A stretch of 64,000 bases of DNA from an uncultured Lachnospiraceae bacterium (GTDB taxonomy: Bacteria; Bacillota; Clostridia; Lachnospirales; Lachnospiraceae): assembly GCA_902793995.1 (NCBI GenBank), contig CADBFP010000009.1, forward strand, positions 23,351 through 87,350, given 5' to 3'. Every line of letters begins with the position of its first letter. The first letter of the stretch is position 1. Below, one piece after another: positions 23,954 through 33,372 of this stretch. The notes below the pieces were generated by a model that worked only from the letters and a program-made list of their open reading frames with translations, made no database searches and was not told the DNA's origin. Position numbers and translations under genes: made by a program.

Positions 23954-25381
23954 ATGGAGAAACTGTTCAAACTCAAAGAGAACGGCACCACCGTCCGCAC
24001 GGAAGTGGTAGCCGGCCTCACCACATTCATGACTATGGCTTATATCATAGCCCTGAACCCCGGTCTGCTGACCAATTTTGATGTAGGCTCCTCCCTGTGG
24101 AATGCGGTGTTTGTGGCCACCTGTCTGGCTTCCTTTGTGGGGACCGCCTGCCTGGCCTTTATGGCCAACAAACCCTTTGCCATGGCCCCGGGCATGGGCC
24201 TCAACAGCTTTTTCGCCTCTGTGGCTGCTTCCATGGCGGGCATCGCCGGTGTCAGCTATCTGCAAGGCTTCCAGGCTGCTCTGGTCATCATCTTAGTAGA
24301 GGGTATTGTTTTCCTCCTGCTTTCCATCCTGAATATCCGGGAAAAGATTGTGACCGCCATTCCCATCGGTATCCGGATCGGCGTGGCCCCGGCCATCGGT
24401 TTGATGCTGATGAACATCGGTCTGGGTTCCAATGCCGGGGTTTCCAATGCGGAAGGCACGCCCTTCTATGCCATGCGGGACTTCTTCGGCGCCCTGACCG
24501 CCGCTTCCATTAAGGAGCAGCTGGGGGATGCCTGGCAGACCATGGTGCTGACAGTGGCCACCATGCTGATCGGGCTCTTCATCATCATTGCCCTGGCTCA
24601 CAAAAAGGTGAAAGGGGCGGTGCTTTTCGGCATGCTGATTGCTTCCGGCTTAAACTGGGCGGGACAGGCCATTTTCCTGAAAACCAATCCCTTTGCCAAG
24701 CTGGAGGATGCCAGCTGGATCCCCCCCATGGGCGACATGTTCCAAAACACCTTCTTCAAGTTCAATATCTCCGTGCTGGCAGAGATCGGCTGGGTCACCG
24801 TGATTACCATTGTGATCACCTTCTGCATCATCGATATGTTTGATACCATCGGCACCCTCATCGGGACGGCTCACCGGGCCGGTATGGTGGACAAGGATGG
24901 CAATATGCCGCAGATGAAGGAAGCTCTGATTTCCGACGCTCTCGGCACGGTAGTGGGCTCCGCCACCGGCACCTCCACGGTCACCACCTTTATCGAGTCC
25001 GCAGCCGGCGTAGAGGAAGGGGGCCGCACGGGTCTGACGGCCCTTACCACAGCCGTGCTTTTCCTGCTGGCGCTGTTCCTGTCTCCCGTGGCCGCCATCA
25101 TTCCGCCGGCAGCCACTTCCGCAGCCTTGATTTATGTAGGTATTTTGATGCTGTCCGGATTAAAGAAGGTGGATTTTGATGATATTACCCAGACGGTTCC
25201 GGTGGCCTTGATGCTGCTTTCCATGCCGGTTTCCGGATCCATCGGCCACGGCATCGGTTTGGGCCTGATTGCCTACACAGTCATCATGCTCTTTACCGGC
25301 AAGGCCAAAAAGGTGCCGGTGCTGACTTATATTCTGAGCTTGATTTTCCTGGTGAAGTTCTTTGTAGCTGCCAGAATTTAA
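23954..25381 (+). CDS. NCS2 family purine permease (guanine/hypoxanthine type)
   Basis: A 475-residue polytopic permease of the nucleobase:cation symporter-2 (AzgA/PbuG) branch. Marks are TTFMTMAYIIALNP near the N-terminus, MAPGMGLNSFFA in TM3, the DMFDTIGTLIGTAHRAG segment, and GTSTVTTFIESAAGVEEGGRTGL, which is typical of PbuG/AdeP-type carriers. It imports guanine, hypoxanthine or adenine with protons. The ATG at 23954 has an AAGGAGGG site, and a guanine riboswitch lies directly upstream, so import should fall when purine is plentiful. A GC-rich hairpin without a clear T run follows the stop (25406-25440). Confidence 0.93.
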   Translation: MEKLFKLKENGTTVRTEVVAGLTTFMTMAYIIALNPGLLTNFDVGSSLWNAVFVATCLASFVGTACLAFMANKPFAMAPGMGLNSFFASVAASMAGIAGVSYLQGFQAALVIILVEGIVFLLLSILNIREKIVTAIPIGIRIGVAPAIGLMLMNIGLGSNAGVSNAEGTPFYAMRDFFGALTAASIKEQLGDAWQTMVLTVATMLIGLFIIIALAHKKVKGAVLFGMLIASGLNWAGQAIFLKTNPFAKLEDASWIPPMGDMFQNTFFKFNISVLAEIGWVTVITIVITFCIIDMFDTIGTLIGTAHRAGMVDKDGNMPQMKEALISDALGTVVGSATGTSTVTTFIESAAGVEEGGRTGLTALTTAVLFLLALFLSPVAAIIPPAATSAALIYVGILMLSGLKKVDFDDITQTVPVALMLLSMPVSGSIGHGIGLGLIAYTVIMLFTGKAKKVPVLTYILSLIFLVKFFVAARI

Positions 25382-25444
25382 AGAATTGAAAGGGGGCCGC
25401 AGCCCCTGCGGATTGCCCGTCCCGGATATCCGGGGCGGGAGCCT

Positions 25445-25876
25445 TTACAGCAGAACATATCCAAACAAGAGGGAGCCCAGAAGGCAGAACAATGCGCCAA
25501 GGAGATTGGCGCAGAAAGAGGCCAGACGGCGCTCTCTTTTTTCGTCCTCCGGCTGGTACACATCCGGCTCCTCATCCACATAATCCATCATGCTGGGGCT
25601 TCTTTTTCTCCTTAAGGGCGAATCCTGGCCAAGGCGGGAAATCAGGCCGTGCTGCAGGATGCCGTCCAGCTGTAAATACTGGAACCAGGCCCAGCCTCCC
25701 AGAAGGGCCGCCAGCACCAGGAGGAAAAGATCCACCCGCCGGCCGGGGGAGGAAAAGACAAAATGCCATAGCAGGGCCAGGGCGGTGGTCACGCCCAGGC
25801 GCAGCCAAAGCCGGATGCTAAAAGCAGCCCGGAAGGAAGGATTTCTGAATAGTTTTTTCAGTGAGGAAAGGTTCAT
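25445..25876 (-). CDS. Hypothetical membrane protein
   Basis: A 143-residue protein of no recognised family. Three hydrophobic segments are visible (about 27-44 LGVTTALALLWHFVF, 49-66 DLFLLVLAALLGGWAWF and 122-143 SFCANLLGALFCLLGSLL). A charged loop between the second and third contains PLRRKRSPSMMDYVDEEPDVY. It is convergent with the purine permease and lies beyond the terminator of the opp operon, so it probably has its own weak promoter. Confidence 0.65.
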   Translation of the reverse strand: MNLSSLKKLFRNPSFRAAFSIRLWLRLGVTTALALLWHFVFSSPGRRVDLFLLVLAALLGGWAWFQYLQLDGILQHGLISRLGQDSPLRRKRSPSMMDYVDEEPDVYQPEDEKRERRLASFCANLLGALFCLLGSLLFGYVLL

Positions 25877-25882
25877 AAGGCA

Positions 25883-25909
25883 GAAAAAAGGGCGGCCGGT
25901 GGCCGCCCT
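25883..25909 (-). terminator. Terminator of the opp operon
   Basis: A perfect nine-base stem AGGGCGGCC/GGCCGCCCT with a GGT loop, followed on the minus strand by a T run, 13 bases past the last opp stop codon. Confidence 0.9.
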
Positions 25910-25921
25910 GACAAATAATCT

Positions 25922-27925
25922 TTACAGGCGACTGCGATAATCGCTCAGTTCTCTTTCATTCCCCAGAACAAAATGTCCCGGCAGAATCTCGGACCAGATC
26001 GGCTGATCCACGCTGTAGTCATGCTGGGTCGGATCATAAACCAGCAGCTTCTTTTTGCGCTCGATGGCCGGATCCGGGTTCGGAATGGCAGACAGCAGGG
26101 CTCGGGTATAAGGATGCACCGGATGCCTGAAGAGCTCTTCCGCTTCCGCCAGCTCCACGATCTTGCCCTTGTAAATCACGGCGATCCGGTCGGAAATAAA
26201 GCGTACCACCGACAAATCGTGGGCGATAAACAAGTAGGTGAGGCCGTGAGTGGTCTTCAGCTCGTTCAGCAGGTTCAGCACCTGGGCCCGGATGGACACA
26301 TCCAAAGCGGAAATGGGCTCGTCCGCCACAATGAATTCCGGCTTCATAATGAGAGCCCGGGCAATGCCGATACGCTGTCTTTGGCCGCCGGAGAATTCGT
26401 GGGGGAAACGGGAGGCAAATTCCGGAAGCAAACCTACTTCCTTCAGGGCCGCCTGCACCATTTCTTCCCGCTCTTCATCCGTGCTGTACATCTTCAGGTT
26501 CCGGATGCCTTCGCTGATGATATAGGATACCTTGGCCCGCTCGTTCAGGGAGGCCAGGGGATCCTGGAAAATCATCTGAATGCCCCGGACCACCTTCTGG
26601 TCCATTTCCTTGGAGATCTTGCCGCTGATTTTCTCGCCCTTGAAGAAGATTTCCCCTTCCGTGGCGGGATTGATGCGGGTAATGGCCCGGCCGATGGTGG
26701 TCTTGCCGGAACCGGATTCGCCCACCAGAGCAAAGGTTTCGCCCTTGTAGATCTCGAAGTTTACCTTGTCCACCGCCACAAATTTCTTGCGGCCGGCGCC
26801 GAAGGTCACATTCAGATCCTTCACGGTAATCACCGGCACCCGGTTCGGATCCTCGTGAGGATGCTTCAGCGTATCCCCATAGTCCATGTTCATCCGCTCG
26901 GACAGCTGCTTGATGGAAGTGGGCTGCTCAATCTTCGGCGCCCGGGGATCCAGATACCAGGTCTTGGCCATATGGGTCTCGGACACATTAAAGAAGGGCG
27001 GCTCCAGCTTGAAATCAATGGCCAGGGCCTGTTTGTTCCGGGGGGCAAAAGCGTCCCCGGTGATTTTGTTGAACAGGTTGGGCGGCGTTCCGTCTATGGT
27101 AGGCAGCTTTTCGCCCTTGATGCCCAGCTGAGGCAGGGCGGACAAAAGAGCCCAGGAGTAGGGATGCCAGGCGTTGTAGAACACATCCTCCGCCGTGCCG
27201 ATTTCCACAATCTGGCCGGCGTACATCACCGCCACCCGTTCCGCCACATTGGCCACCACACCCAGGTCATGAGTGATGTAAATGATGGTCATGCCGAACT
27301 GTTCCTGCAGGCGGCGGATCAGATCCAGGATCTGGGCCTGGATGGTCACATCCAAAGCCGTGGTAGGCTCGTCGCAAATGAGGATGCGGGGATGGCAGGC
27401 CACGGCAATGGCAATTACCACCCGCTGGCGCATACCGCCGGAGAATTCATGCGGATACTGATTGTAACGGCGTTCCGGATCCGGGATGCCCACAATATCC
27501 AGCATGCGGATGGCTTCCTTCTTGGCCTCCGCTCCGGAGAGCCCCTGGTGGAGCTTAATGGACTCTTCCACCTGGGCGCCGATGCGCTTTAAGGGGTTTA
27601 AGGAAGTCATGGGGTCCTGCATCACCATGGAGATTTTGCCGCCCCGGATCTTCCTCCACTCCTTTTCGGTTTTCAGCTTGGAAATATCCTCGCCTTCGAA
27701 CATAATGCTGCCGCCGGTGATGGAACCGTTGGCATCCAGCATGCCTAAGAAGGTCTTGGTAAACACAGACTTGCCGGAACCGGATTCCCCCACAATGGCC
27801 AGGGTCTCCCCTTCATACAAATCCAGGGAGCAGCCCCGGATGGCGGTAAGCCTGTCCCCCCGGAGGGAGAATTGCACAAATACATCCTTGGCGGAAAGGA
27901 TTACGTTTCTTTCTTGTTTTTCCAT
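25922..27925 (-). CDS. Fused OppD-OppF peptide ABC transporter ATPase
   Basis: A single 667-residue polypeptide with two complete ATPase halves. The first (about 1-330) has GESGSGKS, the LSGGMRQRV-like [15 protein letters not shown] signature and [12 protein letters not shown]. The second (about 370-640) has [24 protein letters not shown] and [12 protein letters not shown]. Each half carries the C-terminal oligopeptide/dipeptide transporter extension ([12 protein letters not shown] and [16 protein letters not shown]). OppD and OppF are usually separate genes; fused forms are known. The ATG at 27925 has an AAAGGAG site; a TTG one codon earlier is less likely. It completes the opp operon after oppC. 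Confidence 0.95.
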   Translation of the reverse strand: MEKQERNVILSAKDVFVQFSLRGDRLTAIRGCSLDLYEGETLAIVGESGSGKSVFTKTFLGMLDANGSITGGSIMFEGEDISKLKTEKEWRKIRGGKISMVMQDPMTSLNPLKRIGAQVEESIKLHQGLSGAEAKKEAIRMLDIVGIPDPERRYNQYPHEFSGGMRQRVVIAIAVACHPRILICDEPTTALDVTIQAQILDLIRRLQEQFGMTIIYITHDLGVVANVAERVAVMYAGQIVEIGTAEDVFYNAWHPYSWALLSALPQLGIKGEKLPTIDGTPPNLFNKITGDAFAPRNKQALAIDFKLEPPFFNVSETHMAKTWYLDPRAPKIEQPTSIKQLSERMNMDYGDTLKHPHEDPNRVPVITVKDLNVTFGAGRKKFVAVDKVNFEIYKGETFALVGESGSGKTTIGRAITRINPATEGEIFFKGEKISGKISKEMDQKVVRGIQMIFQDPLASLNERAKVSYIISEGIRNLKMYSTDEEREEMVQAALKEVGLLPEFASRFPHEFSGGQRQRIGIARALIMKPEFIVADEPISALDVSIRAQVLNLLNELKTTHGLTYLFIAHDLSVVRFISDRIAVIYKGKIVELAEAEELFRHPVHPYTRALLSAIPNPDPAIERKKKLLVYDPTQHDYSVDQPIWSEILPGHFVLGNERELSDYRSRL

Positions 27926-27940
27926 CAACGCGCTCCTTTC

Positions 27941-28948
27941 CTATACGTGGTTCCGGGGATCCGCCGCATCCGAGAAGGCATTGCCCGCCAGATAGAAGGT
28001 GACGGTAATGAGGGACACGATCACCGCCGGGAATATCAGAATATGCGGATAATTGGCAAACTGTTCCCGGGAGTTACGGAGCAAAAGCCCCAGGGCCGGT
28101 TCCTGCACATCCAAAAGCCCCAGGTAAGCCAGGGTGGTCTCCATGCCGATGGTCTGGGGAATGGCCAGAGCCATACGCAGAATAATCACGCTGATCATAT
28201 AAGGCAGAATGTTCTTCAGCAGGATGGTGCCCAGTTTAGTGCCCAGACAGCGGGAGGCCAGGTTGTATTCCCGGTCCCGGTACATAAAGACCAGATTTCG
28301 GATGTTTTTGGCTGTATAAATCCAGTTAAAGATAATCAGGGAGACACACATAATCATGAAGGTCTTGCCGATCATCAGCGCTATCAGCGTCATGTAAATG
28401 ATGGTCGGCACCGAGTATATGATGTTGTATATCTCCGTAAATATCCGGTCCAGTTTTCGGACATAGCCCCAGAGTAATCCCATGATCACCCCGACGACCA
28501 CCTCGCCAACGCCTACGATAGCCGCCAGCATCACGGAATGCTGGGTGGCGTACCAGACCTGATACCAATAGTCACGGCCGATATTGTCCGCCCCGAACCA
28601 GTAATCCTTGTTGGGGGTGGTAAATCTCGCTTTCTTGTTGCTTTCCAGTTCCGTGTAATGTCTGTATTTTGTACACAGGGGCGAAATGGCTATAAAGGAA
28701 AAGATAAACACAGCCAGGAAGACCACCAGCATAATCACGGCGGATTTCTTCTTCAGGAAGTTTTTCCACACGCTCTTCCAATAGGAATACTCGCTGTAGC
28801 CAATCCGTTCCGCTTCCTCCGGATGGTATTCCACGAAGGAAAACAGTTCTGCTTCGCTTTGCCCCGTGACCGCCGCCAAACCTTCCGCGGAGATATCGTT
28901 TACAACGGGAGTTTCCTCCCCAGCCAGCATTTTTTTGTTTTTCTTCAT
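27941..28948 (-). CDS. oppC: Oligopeptide ABC transporter permease OppC
   Basis: A 335-residue permease with an N-terminal cytoplasmic tail of about 75 residues, one helix (VIMLVVFLAVFIFSFIAI), a periplasmic loop and five further helices. The EAA-like loop (ASRCLGTKLGTILLKNILP) contacts the ATPase. The family mark WFGADNIGRDYWYQ near residue 117 is the OppC/DppC 'FGTD..GRD' motif with Ala for Thr. Its ATG overlaps the oppB stop by four bases, so translation is coupled. Confidence 0.94.
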   Translation of the reverse strand: MKKNKKMLAGEETPVVNDISAEGLAAVTGQSEAELFSFVEYHPEEAERIGYSEYSYWKSVWKNFLKKKSAVIMLVVFLAVFIFSFIAISPLCTKYRHYTELESNKKARFTTPNKDYWFGADNIGRDYWYQVWYATQHSVMLAAIVGVGEVVVGVIMGLLWGYVRKLDRIFTEIYNIIYSVPTIIYMTLIALMIGKTFMIMCVSLIIFNWIYTAKNIRNLVFMYRDREYNLASRCLGTKLGTILLKNILPYMISVIILRMALAIPQTIGMETTLAYLGLLDVQEPALGLLLRNSREQFANYPHILIFPAVIVSLITVTFYLAGNAFSDAADPRNHV

Positions 28949-29901
28949 CGGGTTTCACCACCCTTTCCGGCCAGACGGATACGAGGGTCAAAGACAGACA
29001 TCAGAAGGTCGCCTAAGAACATCCCCAAAATACCCATGACTGAGTACAAAAGCACCAGAGCCTGCACCACATTGGTATCATAACGGGTGATGGCACGAGT
29101 GAGCAAGGGTCCCATGCCGGGAACCGCAAAGAAGGATTCCACCAGCAGTGAACCGCCAATTGTCAACAGGAAGGTGACAGGAAGATTCTGGGCCATAGGC
29201 ACAAAAGCATTCCGCATCACATGTTTGAACATAATACCCCTGGTTGAGACACCTTTAATCCTGGCCAGTTTAATGTAATCCTTGGTCAGGTCGTCCACCA
29301 TATAGCGGCGCATCCACAGCGCATAAGAGGCAATGGAGCCAACCGCCAAACAGACGATGGGGAGAATACTGGATCGGCCCGGATCCCGGATCGAATACAT
29401 AGAGGGCAATTTAAAGAGCTTCACGCCCAGCATATAAATCAAGGAATAGGCCACCAGACGGGGAACGGCATTGATAAAAATCGTATAGGCCGTGCCTAAG
29501 TGATCAAATATACCGTTTTTATACCGGGCCTGCAAAATGCCCATGGGGATGCCTATGAGCAAGGCAATCCCCAGGGCGATCAGACCCAGTCGCATGGAGA
29601 TGCCGAACTTCTCGCCGATGAGTTCCCAAACGGGCTGGCCGTTGGAAATACGGCGGGAGGTCCCCAGATCCCCCTTCGTCAGCAGGTTCTTGTAGAACTT
29701 TCCCAACTGCGTCAACGTCGGGTCCAGAAGTCCTGCTGCCCGCAGCTTGTCCTCCTTCTGTTCATCCGTAAGCTTGATCAGCTCGTCTTCGGTGAAATAA
29801 TAGTCGTTGGGCATTAAGCGGAGCAGCAGGAACACAATGGTAACCACGATGAAGACTGTTAACAGGGATTGTAATAGTCTTTTAATCGTGTATTTTAACA
29901 T
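28945..29901 (-). CDS. oppB: Oligopeptide ABC transporter permease OppB
   Basis: A 318-residue permease with six predicted helices. The N-terminal MLKYTIKRLLQSLLTVFIV and the GDLGTSRRISNGQPVWELI segment are OppB/DppB signatures. The EAA loop reads YIKLARIKGVSTRGIMFKHV. It forms the transmembrane channel with OppC. The extra cytoplasmic stretch YYFTEDELIKLTDEQKEDKL is longer than in enteric OppB but common in Clostridia. It follows oppA by ten bases. Confidence 0.94.
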   Translation of the reverse strand: MLKYTIKRLLQSLLTVFIVVTIVFLLLRLMPNDYYFTEDELIKLTDEQKEDKLRAAGLLDPTLTQLGKFYKNLLTKGDLGTSRRISNGQPVWELIGEKFGISMRLGLIALGIALLIGIPMGILQARYKNGIFDHLGTAYTIFINAVPRLVAYSLIYMLGVKLFKLPSMYSIRDPGRSSILPIVCLAVGSIASYALWMRRYMVDDLTKDYIKLARIKGVSTRGIMFKHVMRNAFVPMAQNLPVTFLLTIGGSLLVESFFAVPGMGPLLTRAITRYDTNVVQALVLLYSVMGILGMFLGDLLMSVFDPRIRLAGKGGETR

Positions 29902-29911
29902 AGGCTTTTAC

Positions 29912-31930
29912 TTATTTTCCTGCACCGGCTTCATAAGAGGCCGCGAAGGTATCGTAATCAGCGGTGGTGTAGCCGTCCTTGGAGGTCTCCCAGTTCACGA
30001 AACGGTTGGTCTGGATGCCGTAAGGGGCATAGATCTTGCTGTAATCGTTCACATGGGTGAGCTGCCAGGATACGTTCTTGTACCACGGAATGCAAAGGGC
30101 ATGCTTCAGCATGAAGGCTTCCGCCTGGGCGTAGGCTTCATAGCGCTTGTCCATGTCGTCCGTGATGTTCTTGGCGTCGTTGACCATCTTGGTGAATTCC
30201 TTGTAGATCTCAATGAGTTCAGGCTCAGTGATATCGTTGGTGTTCACATAGGAGATGGAGTAGTAAGCATTGTCTTCGCCGTAGGTTTCCTGTCCCAGAT
30301 AGTTCTGAGGATCGCCGTAGTCAGCGCCCCAGCCGTTGATGTAGATGGAAGCCTTGCGGGGCTTACGCACTTCGTTGGCCAGAGAGGACACATAGGTCAG
30401 GGTGTTCAGCTTCACGAAATCATCGCCCAGGTTCTTCTTGATCATTTCGCCGAACACGAAGGCCGTGTCAGCGGCGGTGGTGCTGGAACCGGAGATGTAG
30501 TAATCCATCAGCACGGGGAAGGTCACGCCCTTGGCAGCCAGTTCTTCCATGGCCTGCTTCTTGTACTGCTCGGCCTTGGCGGCGTCATAGCGAGGATAGT
30601 TATCCAGGCTGGGAGTGATGCCGATGAGTTCCATAACCCGTTCGGTGTATTCCTTGCCGCTGCTGAAGTTTACCAGCTGGCTCATGGTGTAGCAGTAGTT
30701 GGCGCACTTTAAGGGGTTGATGGAGTTGGTGCGCTCCAGGTAAGGGGTCGCATCCAGACCATAGTACAGAGCCAGACGGAAGGCCTCGTTCTGAACGGCG
30801 GTGTTCCAGTTCGTATCGGGATCTTCGCTCTTTTCCATATTCTTGTTCCAGTTCAGGTGGATCTGATAGGAATACTTGGTAGGACGGGCTTCCACCAGGT
30901 TCTGATAGAACTGATGGTTGATGTTGTCGTGGATGGTCAGCAGAGCATCCTCGGTCAGTTCTACATAGGAGAGCTCGCCGTTTTCATACATCTGGTAAGC
31001 CTGGGCGCCGGATTCCACCATCTTATAGGTGACGGAGTTGAAGCGCTTGCAATCCTTGTTCCAGTACAGCGGGTTGGGGGTCATCACCTTTTCGTTTTCA
31101 CGAACGAAGGTAGGCATCACGTAAGGGCCGCAGTACCACATATTCTCGTTGGTGCAGGCCTTGAAGCCGTCTACGCCCAGATCCTTAATCAGCTGGGGAG
31201 CAGCGGGATACAGGCAGTTGTAGGTGGTCAGGGTATCGAAGTAAGGCAGCTTGTCCACGCAGGTGTAAACCAGGGTCTTGGCGTCCTTGGCTTCGATGCC
31301 TACCATCTCTTTTAACTTGTCGATGCCCAGCGCCTTGCCGGCAGCTTCATCCAGTTCCTTGGTGTAGTTGTAGTAATCACCGGCGCCCTGGATCATTTCG
31401 ATGGGCATGGAGGTGTTGGCCGCTTCGTTCTTGTGGAAGTTCAGAACCCATTCCAGGCCCCACAGGAAGTCTTCCGCGGTCACATCTGCTTTTTCGGTGC
31501 CTTTTACGTCAACCCACTTCACGCCGTCGCGCAGGTGGAAGGTCCAGGTCTTGCCGCCGTCGGTGGTTTCCCACTTCTCGGCCAGGCCGGGCACCAGGTT
31601 GCCGTAGTTGTCGTTGGAAAGCAGACCGTCAATGCAGTTGGTCAGCACCTGCAGCTCCTTGTTGGCCTGGGAGTACAGGATGTTGAAGGTCTCCATTTCG
31701 TTTACCTGGGTCAGATAGTGTACCCAGTCGGTCACTTCGTTGGCCGCAGGAGCGGGAGGCGCCGTGGTTTCCGGGGTCGCCGCCGTGGTCTGGCCGGAAG
31801 CCGTGGTGCCGGGAGCCGCCGCCGTGGTGGTGGTCTTAGGCGCCTCGGTAGTGGGGGTGCTTCCGCCGCCGCAAGCGGTCAGGGTAAACACCATGGCTGC
31901 TGCTAATACAAATGCAAGCAGTTTTTTCAT
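29912..31930 (-). CDS. oppA: Peptide ABC transporter substrate-binding lipoprotein OppA
   Basis: A 672-residue lipoprotein with signal peptide, lipobox LTAC (Cys20) and a Thr/Pro/Ala linker to about residue 65, then a class C extracellular binding domain (SBP_bac_5). Conserved parts include LAEKWETTDGGKTWTFHLR (the family KWEVSDDGLTYTFHLR-type motif) and YGLDATPYLERTN. It is larger than E. coli OppA (543), consistent with the linker and added loops. It presumably captures peptides for fermentation, feeding amino acids to the neighbouring ior operon. The start has a GGAGGAG site, and a promoter lies at 32065-32094. Confidence 0.95.
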   Translation of the reverse strand: MKKLLAFVLAAAMVFTLTACGGGSTPTTEAPKTTTTAAAPGTTASGQTTAATPETTAPPAPAANEVTDWVHYLTQVNEMETFNILYSQANKELQVLTNCIDGLLSNDNYGNLVPGLAEKWETTDGGKTWTFHLRDGVKWVDVKGTEKADVTAEDFLWGLEWVLNFHKNEAANTSMPIEMIQGAGDYYNYTKELDEAAGKALGIDKLKEMVGIEAKDAKTLVYTCVDKLPYFDTLTTYNCLYPAAPQLIKDLGVDGFKACTNENMWYCGPYVMPTFVRENEKVMTPNPLYWNKDCKRFNSVTYKMVESGAQAYQMYENGELSYVELTEDALLTIHDNINHQFYQNLVEARPTKYSYQIHLNWNKNMEKSEDPDTNWNTAVQNEAFRLALYYGLDATPYLERTNSINPLKCANYCYTMSQLVNFSSGKEYTERVMELIGITPSLDNYPRYDAAKAEQYKKQAMEELAAKGVTFPVLMDYYISGSSTTAADTAFVFGEMIKKNLGDDFVKLNTLTYVSSLANEVRKPRKASIYINGWGADYGDPQNYLGQETYGEDNAYYSISYVNTNDITEPELIEIYKEFTKMVNDAKNITDDMDKRYEAYAQAEAFMLKHALCIPWYKNVSWQLTHVNDYSKIYAPYGIQTNRFVNWETSKDGYTTADYDTFAASYEAGAGK

Positions 31931-32064
31931 ACTTTCTCCTCCTTAGTAAAGAGTGTATATTCCTGTCGGGATATAGGCTTCCCCGGCGGCAGAGGCTGCC
32001 GTCGTTGTTCCTATTATTCCCGAATTGCAGGTGAAAATACAAATAACACAGTCCTATTGGAACA

Positions 32065-32112
32065 TTTATACCACACGAAAGGGGAGGCTGTCAATCTTTC
32101 GCCTCCCCCTTT
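32065..32112 (-). promoter_or_regulatory. Promoter of the opp operon, overlapping a hairpin
   Basis: TTGACA (32094-32089), an 18-base spacer and TATAAA (32070-32065) on the minus strand. The -35 box lies in the loop of a stem AAAGGGGAGGC/GCCTCCCCCTTT (32078-32088 with 32101-32112), which also is the only hairpin after the upstream aminotransferase operon. The leader to the oppA ATG (about 128 bases) holds small hairpins, none of a known class. Confidence 0.65.
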
Positions 32113-32184
32113 TCTCGCTTTTTTATTGAAAGTGAATGCCGGGGTTTTGCTTCTTTGTTTGAAGTATCCCGGGCATGCCCTCCT

Positions 32185-33369
32185 TTAGCGGTATTCCTCC
32201 ATCAATGCCTCAAAATGGGGCAGAGCCCGCTCAATCATATCCGGCGCCACACAGGTGCTGATGCGGAAATAATCCGGACAGCCGAAGGATTCCCCGGAAA
32301 CAATCAGCAGATTCCGCTTTTTTGCTTCCTCGGAGAAGGCATTGGCATCGTCCCCCGGCGCCTTCACAAAGAGATAGAAGGCCCCCTGAGGCTTCACGCA
32401 GGTATAACCGTATTCGCTCAGGGCATTATACAACCGCAGCCGGTTTTTGTCGTAGGCTTCCATATCCGGCCGCACCCCGGCGCAGAGGCCCACCACCCGC
32501 TGCTGCAGGGAAGGGGCGCACACATGGCCAATCACCCGGGCCGCCCCCACAATGGCGTCCATCACCGCCAGCTCGTCCGTGCAGGTATCCGCCACCAGGG
32601 CATAGCCGATGCGCTCTCCCGGCACGGACAGGGCCTTGGAGAAGGAATAGCAGACGATGGTATCGTGGTAAATGGAAGGCATAAAAGGCACAAAGGCGTT
32701 ATCATACACCAACTCCCGGTAGGGCTCGTCGGAAATGATATAAATGGGGTGGCCGTATTCCTTTTCCTTTTCCGTCAGCAGCGCCGCCAGTTTTTTCAGA
32801 GTTTCTTCGGAATAAATGACGCCGGTAGGGTTGTTGGGGGAGTTGATAATCACCCCCTGGGTATGCTCGTTGATGGCGGCTTCCATCCCCGCCAGATTGA
32901 TCTGGAAATCCGGATAATCCGGAGGCACCACCACCAATTTGCCGCCGTTATAATTCACAAAAGTGGTATATTCCGGGAAGAAAGGGGCCTGGGCGATAAA
33001 CTCCGAGCCTTCCACCGCCAGGGCTTTTACCACGGACACAAGGGAGGGGGCCGCCCCGCAGGTGAAGAAAATATTAAAGCTGGTGAGATTCGTGCCGTAG
33101 CGCTTGTTCAAGTCCGCCGTCACCATTTCCCTAAGAGCCGGATTGCCCGCGGCGGAGGTATAGCCGTGGACGGAAATGCTGTCCAGGTCCCGCACGGCGG
33201 AAATAATGGCCTCGTCCACTTCCGGCGGCGCCGGAATGGAGGGATTGCCCAGGGAAAAATCATAAACATTTTCCGTGCCTACCAAGGCCGCCTGCTGCTT
33301 GCCGTATTCGAATAATTCCCGGATAGAGGAGCGCTTGCGCCCCAAACCCGCCATAGTTTCGTTGATCAT
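32185..33369 (-). CDS. Pyridoxal-phosphate aminotransferase, class I/II
   Basis: A 394-residue fold-type I aminotransferase. Visible marks are NSPNNPTG (177-184), the PLP-phosphate and Asp region IYIISDEPYRELVYD, and Lys245 in YSFSKALSVPGERIGY, which would form the Schiff base. It is of the AspC/aromatic branch, probably converting aromatic (or other) amino acids to 2-oxo acids with 2-oxoglutarate. As the last gene of the operon with iorAB and a CoA-transferase, it would supply arylpyruvate to IorAB. It lies three bases from the CoA-transferase gene. Confidence 0.92.
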   Translation of the reverse strand: MINETMAGLGRKRSSIRELFEYGKQQAALVGTENVYDFSLGNPSIPAPPEVDEAIISAVRDLDSISVHGYTSAAGNPALREMVTADLNKRYGTNLTSFNIFFTCGAAPSLVSVVKALAVEGSEFIAQAPFFPEYTTFVNYNGGKLVVVPPDYPDFQINLAGMEAAINEHTQGVIINSPNNPTGVIYSEETLKKLAALLTEKEKEYGHPIYIISDEPYRELVYDNAFVPFMPSIYHDTIVCYSFSKALSVPGERIGYALVADTCTDELAVMDAIVGAARVIGHVCAPSLQQRVVGLCAGVRPDMEAYDKNRLRLYNALSEYGYTCVKPQGAFYLFVKAPGDDANAFSEEAKKRNLLIVSGESFGCPDYFRISTCVAPDMIERALPHFEALMEEYR

Positions 33370-33372
33370 AAT

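Noticed and set aside
25973-27592. 539-codon plus-strand frame opposite the OppDF fusion
   Set aside because: The minus strand encodes two complete ABC ATPase domains. The plus frame translates to low-complexity His/Gln/Gly-rich sequence with no motif.
31931-32060. oppA leader considered as a riboswitch or T-box
   Set aside because: Only short separate hairpins are seen, with no T-box sequence, no conserved core and no terminator.
32155-33315. 386-codon plus-strand frame opposite the aminotransferase
   Set aside because: All aminotransferase motifs are on the minus strand; the plus frame has no start signal or domain.
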